From Venturia oleaginea (lineage: Eukaryota; Ascomycota; Dothideomycetes; Venturiales; Venturiaceae): a stretch of DNA of 64,000 bases. The stretch is taken from contig JABMLP010000005.1 in NCBI GenBank assembly GCA_013176395.1, positions 806,001 through 870,000 of the forward strand, read 5' to 3'. Below, piece after piece: positions 31,935-42,657 of the stretch (positions are counted from its first letter, which is position 1; every line of letters starts with the position of its first letter). The translations under genes were made by a program, and so were the position numbers. The notes below the pieces were generated by a model, which worked only from the letters and a program-made list of their open reading frames with translations, was not told the DNA's origin and ran no database searches.

Positions 31935-33055
31935 TCAAGTAGTCTTTGGCTCGATAGCAGGGTAGAGCGATTGCCCAGTGGGTCTTTTTTCCTCGTGGTC
32001 GTTGTAGGCGATCGTCGGCTTCGACCTCTGGGAAATGTCTGTCAAGAAAGCGGTCGAGGCCCAGATAATGATTATGGCGATCAATTGGCACATGGAGTTG
32101 TGTGGCCTATGAAGCTTGAGATGGCCAGGAGTTCGCGTGGACGACTTTCGAGACCCAGCGATGGGATACGAAAGGTAGACGCTGAGAGCAGTTGCAGTCG
32201 CTCCAGAGCAAATGTGGACAGGAGTGCCACCAGCAAAGTCTAGCGCTCCCAATCCGCCGAGGAATCCACCGCCCCAAACCATATGAGCGAGAGGGTTATA
32301 TATAAATGTCGCCCAGAGCTGTAGGAGGTTGTCAGAGGAGAAAGCCACAGATGACAAGAGCTTGGGAAGTGGCAAATCTAAATAAAGAACATGGGAAAGG
32401 GGCAATACAACGAGGCATCAAACGTACAAAGACAAAGGGAACGAGCGGAAGTATACGCCCTCGCTCGCACGCTCCTCCGACAGCAATTGCACAAACAGTG
32501 GCCTGGAAGATGAGTTGGAACTCGCTGAAGAGGATGGCAGGAATGGTGCCAACTGGTTCTGACAGAACTCCGATGTGGAAGGCAAACTTGAAGTCTCCAA
32601 AGATAGCACCACCTTCCCCGTAAGCAAGTGTGTAGCCTACAAGTCTGCGTTAGATGCAGTAACCGAGTATACCTTTGACAATGAGGTCTCTGACTTCGAG
32701 ATTGATGGTGATCAAATCCTGGCGATCTTGGGACATCTAATTACCCGAGATTCATCGCTATCAATCTCGATTTCGAGAAATCATTCCGCCTTTGTGTTCG
32801 AATTGATGGGCACTGAATTGATAGCAAGCTGTAATGGCTCCACTGACCAATGGCAAACCATTGAATGGAGCAGACTGCGAGGGAGAGAATTGCTGGCATG
32901 AATGAGGCCAGACCGCTACGCCGAGTCGAGTAGTCAGAATATCCTAGACCTACAGCCGGGATGATCGGCCAGCAGAATAAGCTGCATACGAGTATGAATG
33001 CTGTATCCGTTTTGCTGCAAGCCTCCCAGGCCTGCACGACCGATGCAGCGGTCAT
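31935..33055 (-). pseudogene. Ammonium transporter (AMT/MEP), 3' half missing
   Basis: Exons 33055-32848, 32636-32428 and 32318-31935 (introns 211 and 109 bp). Family sequence: SKTDTAFILVCSLFCWPIIP (TM1), STRRSGLASFMPAILSLAV, QWFAIGYTLAYGEGGAIFGD, EFQLIFQATVCAIAVGGACE, NPLAHMVWGGGFLGGLGALD, and GGTPVHICSGATATALSVYL with the conserved pore-region His-x-x-x-G/A-x-x-A segment. Similarity stops after LHRPHNSMCQLIAIIIIW, near 32055; then about 40 unrelated codons run to a stop. Half of the normal 11 helices are absent, so it cannot form a normal ammonium channel. The break coincides with the start of the overlapping unknown ORF. Confidence 0.8.
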
Positions 33056-34995
33056 TTGGTTGAGTTTCAGGGCCAGTATTGATTCAACGATGGAAGTATG
33101 TGAAGACTAGAGTATGCTTCATTGCAGTCCAGGGGAGATGTCCCGGCCATGCAGCAGCTTGAGCGTCGGCGTCCATCTCTTTGTCCCTGAAGTCGGCGCA
33201 AGCAGGGCGATTGGCATGCAGATATCTTGTCCATATCGGGCAGCAGGTGCGTCGTCTTGAGGGTGCCGAGAGATAAGGATGGCGTGTGAGGTCAGCAAAT
33301 TTACGTGAAGCTAAGAAATGAAACGTCGAAGCTTTTCCCCTTTAAGTTGCATCTATACACTCCACTCAACCTGGCTTTTGCTCTTCCTCAGGCTTGTATC
33401 CATCAAGAACAACAACAGCACCATCCATCCAGCGCGTCGCTGTCTGTGCACAATCGCTTCTTTCTGGTCGTAGTACCGCAATCACCACTTATCCAAGAGC
33501 CCTGAAGCCTAGCCATACCTGCTCAGAACCTCAGCCAGCTCTGTACATATCATCCAGGTCCAGCTTCTGCCAGTCATGAATTCGATGCCGTCAATGTTTC
33601 TCAAGGCCCATCAACGCCGGCTGTGGCTGGGAGTTTGCTCCATAGGGCCTTTGTTCTCAAAGCCGCTTCCTCGTCAGTGATCCGGCTGCCACGAAGTCGC
33701 ACCGTTTTGGAGCTGCTGGGCTTTGTAAGGAATCTTCTTGGGGCGCGATGCTGTGGTTTGTTGGAGAGTTGATGAGTGGCTCTGGTATAAGTAGCGATTT
33801 GGGAAGCCCTGCGGCCGGGACTATGCTGCGTATGGGCGGCGGGTTACAGCCCACGATAGCCGTTACAGACCAGAAGGAAGCGCTTGTTGACTGCAGTAGA
33901 TTCTCCAGGATCCGAATATATCATTCGCAAACCTCTGCACACCCCGATTGCATGTATTGCTTAGCACCCGTGGTCCTTTCGAGCGAGAATGGACCATTTA
34001 TCGGATTCCATGTCTTTGCGCGGCCTCGACCTGCACGACACTAAAACCTCGCAACGATTATATACTCTCAGAAAGGACCTCTTCTTTGTAACACGATACG
34101 ATTTGGGGGTGGATGAGATAGATCGGAGCAGGACAAGAGTCGCATAGCTGAGATATCGCTAATTCGCTATACTGCTTGAGCATCTCAAAAACGACAATTG
34201 CCTCCCAATGGGTTGGTTGTGTTTGACATGCGGGAAGGAAGATACCTTTAAGGGGCTGGCACATGGCTTGGAAGTTACCCCCCATCGGCATCGTTTTTCT
34301 CCAACAATCATATTGTAACCACAAGATTCGGGTTTCTAGGATCACTCGAGGCTCAAGAATCACCAGTGGGCGCTTGGACGACGCATCCTCTCTAGATTGC
34401 GCTTTTGAAGAGTGACATCAGATCTGAAATGTGCGGCACATCAACCGATCTCACTTTCACCAGTTGAAGATTGAGGCTGCGTCGGAACCCCGATCTAGAG
34501 ATAGTGACCATCATCTGCTTCTTTTCAAAGTCACATATCAATTCTTGAGAGGTCTTGCATCGACCGTTGCATCCCCGAAGGTAGATTCATACATCTTTGC
34601 ATTTCATATTTCTCTACCATATTCGCGCTAGTTGGATAGCTGCCACACAGCTGCGTATACATCTTCTTGTTTCGAGAAAATCGCTGAAAATCATAGCTGC
34701 TTCGTGTGGTTCCTTAGTCATAGTTACACATGTTCTTTCCTAAAACCAATAGGAGCGTTGAGTCTACCAGCAAGTTGATTCTCTTTTCAAAGAATGATTA
34801 CGCTCGTTGAGCACGTTTCTTTTCGCCGTTTAGATCGATTTGTGCTATCGATTTGTGCTATCGACTTGTGCTATCGATTTGTGCTGGAGGGAAGATAGTA
34901 CAACAAGGCAAGTTTAAAGACTCCTTCCAGACTCGCATTGTTCTCAGTCTTGTCTCTTCAACTTTCCTCTCACTTCCACTCTTGTGTTCACGAAG
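33056..34995. other. Gene-poor region upstream of the SGNH hydrolase
   Basis: About 1.9 kb with no supported gene. A 13-bp repeat lies at 34834-34885, 110 bp before the SGNH start, and may sit in its promoter. Confidence 0.45.
34834..34885 (+). repeat. 13-bp tandem repeat, four units
   Basis: Four copies of ATCGATTTGTGCT (third copy ATCGACTTGTGCT) at 34834, 34847, 34860 and 34873. Confidence 0.85.
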
Positions 34996-36095
34996 ATGCT
35001 CGGAAGTAGTACTATTGTCGGCTTGACGCTGCTCTTTAGCGGCATCTCTTTTGCCTTACCAGGAACCGATATCCTACCACCAGGCATCGACGGCACCCAT
35101 GGTCCACGAGACCTTTATGACGCTGCAAAGCTTACAGGAAACCTCGAGCTTGTAGCTGAGAAGCGTGAAGAAAATATTGCTGCCAAGAAGCTGCCAACAG
35201 AGACGCAAGAGCTTGAAGGTATTTACAATCCTTAACTTTATAATTTGGTTCACTCACAGTCTTTGTAGCTCTTGCTGCCGATCTCCCCCACTATGAAAGT
35301 CTCACCGTAGTGGGCGACTCATACTCGTCTGGCGACGGTGCTTTCGGAGGCTGGGGTCACGGAAGGTGCAAACGCAACAAAGGATCTCACGGCTCGCGTC
35401 TCAACAGCATCCTCAAACCGACAACCTTTGCGTATCTTCCCTGTTCCGGAGCCTCAGTACCCCACATTCTCTCAAAGCAAGTCAAGTCGAAACATTTCGG
35501 CACACCCAACCTTGTCACCATGACTGCTGGTGGTGACAATGGTGGTATCTTTGTCAAAATCCTGTTGGGCTGTATCTTACACAAGAGCATAAAAAAGTGC
35601 GATAGTGCTTTGGAGCTCGGGGAGAAGACTTTACTCAAAATGTCCGAAACACTCGCGCCCGTCTACGAGGAGATGATGAGCAAGACCGGTGATGACGGTG
35701 TACCACCCAAGGTCCTCCACCTCGGCTATGTCAAGATGTGGGCTCGCGATACTCCCAAATCCGAGTGCCCTAAGAAAGGCACCAATGTCTCCTGGGCCAC
35801 CAGTGGTATCGGCGGATACCGCGACAAGATCAATGACCTCATCAGCCGAATCAATGCCGCGACAAAGGTGGAAGCGGACAAGCATGGTGTTACCTTTGTT
35901 GATGTCTGCCCTTATTTCGAGGGACATCGATTGTGTGATGGACAAGATGCTAGTTGGTTGCAGCATAGGTTGACTTTGCACGAGAATGGTGTGCTCTGCC
36001 ATCCTACTTGGGATGGACACAGTGCGTACATCAATGCTACTTTGCATGCTTTGAAGGGTGAGAAGCTGGTTGAGGGGAAATTTGTTCCACTGTAG
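34996..36095 (+). CDS. Secreted SGNH/GDSL-type hydrolase
   Basis: Exons 34996-35218 and 35269-36095, 50-bp intron, 349 residues. The ATG at 34996 opens a signal peptide (SSTIVGLTLLFSGISFA). Mature part: block I TVVGDSYSSGDGAFGG with the nucleophile Ser in GDSYS (about residue 90), a Gly-containing TFAYLPCSGAS block, VTMTAGGDNGG (block III-like, Asp/Asn), and a C-terminal CHPTWDGHSAY, where a D-x-x-H arrangement replaces the usual form. Several cysteines suggest extracellular disulfides. Probably an esterase or acetylesterase of the fungal SGNH group; substrate unknown. Confidence 0.82.
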
Positions 36096-37233
36096 GAATG
36101 AGCTTGGTGATTTTTTGATGGTGGTGTAATATGGGTTCACAGGGCTTCTAAGTCTTTGTTTATAGAATTTTGAGGAATGGGCGTTGCATAATGAGGAAAC
36201 AGTTCTGCTATTCAGCTTCATCGTTGCTTTTAATTAATTTCTCTCACAATTAATCTTTCCTCGCGCGCGTGGCTTAAATTTACAATTTGGATGTTAGCGA
36301 ATCCCAGTCCATGAAGATCTTCTACTTGATGAGCATCGGGATATGTTACCGTGATCACCTTGCCAACTGCAGAAAAAGAAAGCTCTTAGCACCGACTCTC
36401 TCGAGAGCAGGGCGCTTCTAAACAGCTGGCTTTTCATGCATTTGACAACCAGAATTTTGTCGGAGTCGTCTTCATAAGGAAGCATCAGGCGTCTTATGCC
36501 GTGTAACATTGATTTTCACATCGTCCTGCCCTATCACGAAGAAGAAATTGCGTGGCGCCGAGGAAATGGAAGCAAGGAGGTGTTTTTAACGCCAACATAG
36601 TTCGACGATCGGCGGGAATTGGCTGGGTTGACACGATGAGGCGGTAAAGGTATTCCAAATCTTTAGTCTGCAAAGATGAATTGTCCAAGGGACTAGATAC
36701 TGCAGTGACTTTGAAGGATTGTTGTTGAAAATCATGTGATGATTTCGGCTTCACTTTTTCGACGGACGAGCGCGATCTGCGGCAGTTCAGCTTTTCACCA
36801 CCATCAAAGAATGTCTGCCAAGCTCATGTGAGAGAATCATCGAGTGTCTTCGGTATCAAGAGGTGTTCTGCTGGAAAGATGTTGACACATTTACTTCACG
36901 ATTGCGCCTTTCCCGCGCGGTGGAGCAACCATGATAGACGAATCCTACGAAATATTCGCGTAGAGAGCTACCACTGACTGTGCCCACCATAGATCAACCT
37001 CAGCTTTCCCACACCCTCAACCACGAGTTAGAAGGCTGGTAAGAAAAGCCTCATGCGATCGTCTGCACGAACCGCGACGGCCCATTCCATCATGACTTGA
37101 CTCGTAGAGACCAATCTAAGATGATCCCAAGTGGCTATCTTAAGGTTCGACGCCCCCATGCAGGTATCCGATGATTGTATTCTGGGCTTCTACAAGTTTA
37201 TAACCACTCTCTGTGTATAAGGGAAGAGCAGGT
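36096..37233. other. No gene recognised
   Basis: A 1.1-kb interval. A minus-strand frame at 36494-36754 has no motif and is not supported. It contains the promoter of the fasciclin gene (TGTATAAGGGAAG at 37213-37225, a TATA-like site only about 20 bp before the ATG). Confidence 0.4.
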
Positions 37234-38766
37234 ATGCTCGTGAGCTCACTCATTTGTTTGAGTGCGGCCTGGTTGGCGAGGGCCCAGACTCCAAGGAGTC
37301 TTCAATCCGTTCTTTCAAGCAATGGCCTTTCCAGCTTTTCGCTTTACCTCGCTCAGTTTTCAACCTTGTCAGGCCAGTTGAAGAACGGCAATATCACCAG
37401 TATGTCATCTTTTCGTATTGTGCTATGTCGTCTTCGCTTTACGCCGTGGACTTGTTCGATCGAATTCAAATCTAACTTCTTTCTTTGCAGTTCTGGCCCC
37501 TTCAGATGCTGCCATCAGCGCATACCTGAAATCAGGCGAAGCCGTTGGCAACTACTCGGCAGAATTTCAGACAATTCTTCAATATCACGTCCTCCCAGGT
37601 CATCTTAGGCGAGCCCAATTGAAGCAGACTCAGCAGTTGCTCCCAACGTTAGCAAAGGATGCTCCATTCGTCAATGTGACCGGCGGCCAAAAGATCCAGG
37701 TCAAATCAAATGGCCATCAAATCACTTTCCAGTCTGGATTGAAGAGAAATTCAAACCTCACATCAACGGTACGTTACCTTTGACTGTCTTGTGTTGCCAG
37801 CGGTGCGTGATTTCTGACTTCCTCAGGATGATATACTGTTCACCGGCACCAATGGAGGGAGTGGCATCATCCATATTATCGACAGAATTCCTACTCTACC
37901 ACTAGATCAGCTCACGACGGCCAAGCGTACTGGAATATCTAACTTCGTCGGCCTCGTTGCAAGTCTTCCTCATGACCCGAAGCATCAAGAATCTCGTGAC
38001 GAGACAATGTACGTGCTTACAGAAGTCTAATGCTTTGGCTCAGAGGAAGCTAATGTTGGCCTAGCTTCGCTCCTAATGTCAACGTTCCATTCACTTCAAA
38101 CTACAGTGGTGAAGCATTGTTCTCAATCGAAGCATATCATGTTCTGAAAGGAGTCTTCTTTTCGTCTGATCTTTCAGATCGCAAAGTCTTGGCTACCGGA
38201 AGTGGGGCCGATGTCACCATCACAGTGCAAGATGGAGACACATATGTCAACGATGCGAAAATCATAGCCTCGGACTACATCATTTCCAAGGGCGTGATGC
38301 ATGATCTCGATAGGTATGTACTGTCATCAGAAGCCTCAGCCCACCATTCTGTCCTGTACTGGCATCACTGACTAGATTCATGACAGACCTCTTTCTCCAC
38401 AGAAACCCGAAGCACGCCCTCCACTACCCAGCTGGAAAAGCCACCTAGCAACCGGGGCATACGTCGGAATAGCAGTCGGTGTTGTACTTTGTCTTCACTA
38501 TTGCAGCTTTACTATGGCATTTCGTCTTTCAACGACGGCGAGATCGCAATCGGCAGGAAGTATACAACCCCTTTGCAGATCCACACCGAATTAGGGACGT
38601 CGAGGTGCCCGGCATATGGAGACAATTCTCGGAACCACCCGACAGTTCGACAACATTTGCAGAGCTGCATTCCGAAAGTGCTGCCTATCATGAGCTCGAG
38701 CACACTACGAGCAATAAAGACAAAAAGAAAGTGGAAGCAAGGGAAGTTTACGAGCTAGGATTATAG
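37234..38766 (+). CDS. Fasciclin (FAS1) domain membrane protein, frameshifted near C-terminus
   Basis: A cell-surface adhesion-type protein. Exons 37234-37399, 37491-37768, 37827-38008, 38065-38313 and 38387 onward, introns of 56-91 bp. Signal peptide (LVSSLICLSAAWLARA); first FAS1 repeat with NITILAPSDAAISAY and LQYHVLPG; second with ETIFAPNVNVPF, AYHVLKG and a VNDAKIIASDYIISKGVMH ending. A Pro-rich linker and a TM segment follow. Inside the TM the frame breaks: as sequenced it runs to a stop at 38594 (360 residues), but a one-base shift at about 38480 gives FVFTIAALLWHFVF, then RRRDRNRQE and a charged cytoplasmic tail to 38766, clearly the original end. Either a real mutation or a base error. 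Confidence 0.8.
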
Positions 38767-38854
38767 GGATAATCATAATAACAAACAATTTTCTTCTCGG
38801 TACTCATAACAGCGTTTGCTCATCAATCGTCATTCCCTTGCCTCCACCACAAGC

Positions 38855-39971
38855 TCAGAAACCAGCCCTCCAGCTTCGTTGCTCAATCTCCAGAATTTTT
38901 TTGGTCATATCCACCACTGTTTCCTCAAAAGTCTTGAACGTCATGTCCAATGCTTCGTTACCTTCACCTACCTCAACGGAAGCCACAATCACATTTTCTT
39001 CGTCACCATCAGGGAGTGTGCTCTTCAGCTCCGGGAACTGCTCGGCAAGTACCTTCACAGCAGCCGTATTACTATATGGAGATCCGCCGATCAAGTAGCG
39101 TTTGTTCGCCGCAGCAGGAGTTGTCAACGCCTTGATATGTGCGTCAGCGAGATCGCGCACGTCGACATACGAGGGGAACATTGTTGCCGGGACCGGCTTT
39201 CCGGCATTCTCGCCACTGAAAAGGGAATAGAACATCCCAACGGAGAAATTGAGAGACATTACATCTTTGACTGGTTGGATAGGTGGACCGAAGATTAGAG
39301 CCGGTAAGAAAACGGTGACTGTAAAGGGTGGCTTTTCGGTCTCGATGAATTCCCAGACGGCGAGTTCCGCTTCCTTTTTGGAGCTGCAGTAGGAGATGTA
39401 GGGATAGTTTGCTGCGCGGGCTGCTTCGGGAGTGATGGTGTTCCAGGAGTCGTTTGTGAGTTTGTGGGCTGGGAGGTCTTCGCCGGTCGTGAGGGCGTTG
39501 ATGGAGCCGGTCATGGCTATGACTCTGAGGTTTGGTGCGTATCTTTTTGCTGAGCGGAGGAGACTAAGGTTTCTAAGCGTTCATCGTCAGATCCATTCAT
39601 CGGCTTCATCGCCACCATCTTAGTTCTTCATCAACAGGAAAAAAGAGTTCATCTCACCCCTCGACGCTTGGCCTTAGAAAATGCTCATCATAATCCGTAT
39701 TGGCAGGGTTATCAAGCAACGGCGCAGCGACATGAACTATGTAATCGAAATGTATGGACTTGAAGAGGTCGTCCCAGATGCTGGCTTCGGCGTAATCTTT
39801 TATCTCGACGAAATCGAGTTTCCTCTTCCAGGATGGGTTTTTGGCTAAGATGGCGTCGCCGGCGGAGGCACGGCGGACGGATCCTATTACGGTGTGACCT
39901 GCGGATAGGAGTTTGGAGATGATATGGGCTGCAACGAACGAGTTTGCGCCTGTTACTAGGGTGAGTGACAT
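38855..39971 (-). CDS. NAD(P)-dependent short-chain reductase, DFR/cinnamoyl-CoA reductase-like
   Basis: Extended short-chain dehydrogenase (epimerase/dehydratase superfamily). Exons 39971-39658 and 39563-38855, 94-bp intron, 340 residues. N-terminal Rossmann motif LTLVTGANSFVAAHIISKLL (T-G-x-N-x-F-V-A rather than the full G-x-x-G-x-x-G), VHVAAPL, IAMTGS, then the catalytic YISYCSSKK (Y-x-x-x-K). The C-terminal part has YVDVRDLADAHIKAL and KRYLIGGSPYS, typical of dihydroflavonol-4-reductase and methylglyoxal-reductase (GRE2-like) relatives. Probably cytosolic, reducing aldehydes or ketones; the substrate cannot be read. Confidence 0.88.
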
Positions 39972-40773
39972 TTTGCTGGTGTTTGGGTGGTGGGAGCAAT
40001 TCTGCGAGAATGGGCAAGAGGGGTTGAGTAGTAGTTGGTAACTGAGCAAAGATTTCTCGTTTGGGGAATGCTGTAACTTTATATCACTCATGAAAGCAGC
40101 TTGGAAATCCAAATCTCCTCTTTCCTCCTTTACGAAGCAACTTGCATCGTATCCTTCGATCTTGGAGCTGGCATCCCGATTTCTGGTCAATCATTCGGCA
40201 TCAGGCTGGTTACGCAAATTTCATATAAGCCGTCAGGAAATGACGGGCCAATCAGAGAGATCCCGAGCTTGCCCTGTTTAGATCAGTAAGCAAAAATGCA
40301 TGCCGTGATTTGCGAAGCCAATCTTATTTTGATGGAAGAATTGAGAAGGGATTGGGATGAGCTGATGAAGCTTTATTTGGTTGTAGGAGTGTTCTAGAGC
40401 ATGCAATGATGTTTTGCTTGGTTCAGCGATTTCCTGATTTGGTGCGAAGGCGTGAGATATTCGGCTTGCAACGAGGATTGCAATCGATGAGCAGCTTGAT
40501 AGAAAAGATGTGGAAAACTCTTTAAGATTAAGATAGATGGGGTTGAAACTGGAGAAAAATCGAGACCCTTTCAATGCAGCAGTCCACATGACTAATCAAT
40601 TTGTCATCTCCTCACGTGCTCTTCAAAATCGCGTCCGATAGTTTCAAGATCCTCTCCTCCCTTCACCATCATTCAATAGCCTTTTTCCAATATTATCATG
40701 TCCAGGTTTATCAAAGAGATATTCCTCAAGTTTACCTTCATCGATAACTAGTCTTTTCTTCCGCCACTGTCGC
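39972..40773. other. Reductase upstream region, no gene seen
   Basis: About 0.8 kb of promoter and intergenic DNA. A minus-strand open stretch at 40278-40589 has no motif. Confidence 0.4.
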
Positions 40774-41238
40774 TTGGAAGACACCTTCCTGACGCGTCAC
40801 TCGATCAAAGTCGACCCAATCCCTGCTTCGATCACTCGCTCTGCTGCGTTCCGAGATTCTACGATTCATGTATCAGAGAACGACCATTTTCATCGTTGGA
40901 ACGAAGTGGCAACTGCACTATGGAACATGGCTTTCTCAGCTTTGCTTGGAGACGAGATTGTTGACCTCGTGGTTCTCTGCCATGTCAGTGAAGGGGGTTT
41001 CACCGGAATGCAAGTTATTTGAATAGACCTCCCTTCTCTAGAAGCAGCCTTGATCTTTCACTGCAGTCACACATCTGAGTCGACGCTGTGGACAGATCCA
41101 TACTTTCAGTTCCCTGATGCCTTCTCGCACCTGGATGATATTTCTGCAATCACATTCAAAAATGAGATGAAATATGTCATCGACATATCGTTCGAGACGA
41201 AAGAAATTGATACGATGTCAACCAAAGTTGAAGGCTGA
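40774..41238 (+). pseudogene. Decaying ORF of unknown type
   Basis: One frame of about 155 codons is open except for TGA at 41020-41022, between GGFTGMQVI and IDLPSLEAAL. It reads PIPASITRSAAFRDSTIHVS, WNMAFSALLGDEIVDLVVLC and FQFPDAFSHLDDISAITFKN. There is no good ATG, and the upstream continuation is unclear. It looks like a remnant of a protein-coding gene, perhaps F-box-like, but no family is supported. Confidence 0.3.
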
Positions 41239-41386
41239 GCCTGAAGATAAATGTTTTGCAGCAATATGCTGCCATAAAGGGCGATTGTTTTCTCACCACT
41301 ATCCGCCGCGAGGCTACCTTGGTATTTAAGGCGTGCTAGGTATAGTCATATGTAGACTCGCCTCTATGTAAGTTCGCTACTCAATT

Positions 41387-42406
41387 CTATTCGGTTTTCT
41401 CAGCACGAACCAGTATAGGCACTACAGCTCCAGCGGCAATCCATACATCGGCGTGTTCGATTGCAAGATACAATGCGCGACAAGTCCCCGAGTGCGCTGT
41501 GAATGAGAGAAAGGTTCCCTCCTCATGCGTGAAGATATCGTTCAAAAAGACCGTCATTCGCTTGACATGTGCATCGAGAGGTTCCCTCACGTCTGGGGTC
41601 CACAGTACGTCCTCTGCGGAGAAACCCTCTTCCATAATATATTCCGGAAATCGCTCCTTGATGAAATCCACATTTCTTCTCCGATCACAAGTATGAACAC
41701 CAAACCTCTCCCTCAGCCCTTCTTTGATCACCAGATTGAAGGGTTTCCCGACTGGCTGTTCGAGTCCAGAAAAGGTAGCATCGACAGTCTCGAGGCATCT
41801 TATCAATGGACTGGTATAGTACCTTGACGGCCATGGCACTGCACCGTTTTCAAAGGCGTCTTTCCAGAAAGAATTTAGTTCTTTTGCTTGCTTGAGGCCA
41901 AGATCGGTCAAATGAGCGTCTGCCCAGGTCCTCTTAGTGTTGCCGTCTAGATGGGACCAATGGGATTCCCATGACGCACGACCAACGAGGGATTCCTGGA
42001 CATTGTGGTAGCCTTGACCATGACGGGCGAGGTAGATGACTTTGTACTTGTTGTTTTGGGGATCTTCTTGATTTAGATGGGCGAGATGGTTTTCGAATCG
42101 TGCCCATTGTGTTTCCTTCCGGTCAGGGTCAAACTGAGAGTCTGTGTCGTAAGAACGGTCGAGCAGTCCTAGACTTGGAGTTGTTGTCTATATGGTTTAG
42201 TGGGGGGGCGAATCTGAAAGACTGATATCGAGGCATACTGCCCTGAACTCCGGTCCTGTTGGTTCGGAATCGTGCTGGAATTATCCTGTCACGGTGGTAA
42301 ATTCGTAGTGAGACACATCAGCCTCATTTTGAGACAAATAGGGCATGACCGTGAGGAACTTGAGAGCTATGATGATGTCTGTGCTATAGATGAGCCAACG
42401 AAGCAT
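41387..42406 (-). pseudogene. Histidine phosphatase (phosphoglycerate mutase-like), nonsense codon
   Basis: Exons 42406-42239 and 42187-41387, 51-bp intron, 323 codons in frame. N-terminal hydrophobic MLRWLIYSTDIIIALKF, then SHYEFTTVTG, a TAA at 42281-42283 where the fungal family usually has Tyr or Phe, then FQHDSEPTGPEF. Core: YLARHGQGYHNV with the catalytic RHG histidine, HLTDLGLKQA, YYTSPLIRCLETVDATF, LRERFGVHTCDRR, and SFTAHSGTCRALYL with the second His. All core residues are intact and only one codon is broken. Translation from an internal Met could still give a shorter protein. Divergent from the HET gene, 251 bp apart. Confidence 0.82.
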
Positions 42407-42657
42407 GGAGTTTGGCCCTTTTTAGATGCTCAAGAGCTTATTTTATGTTGAGAGACAGCGCTTGCAAAAAGCCAACAACACGAACGCAACAGGGCCAAGA
42501 GGGCTGAGTGGTAATGCAGGTCAGGTACTCCACCTCGTCCGCTTACAACAAGTCAGTGCACCATAGAGGGTATCGAGGGCTGTTCATAGCCAGCAGAATC
42601 TAGAAGAAGGACGATAATTGTAGTTACTATTACATCCAATCGTGCACATGCCAAACG

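Noticed and set aside
31093..32091. Start of the unknown ORF at 32091
   Set aside because: The codon is GTG, not ATG, and lies inside ammonium transporter sequence in another frame.
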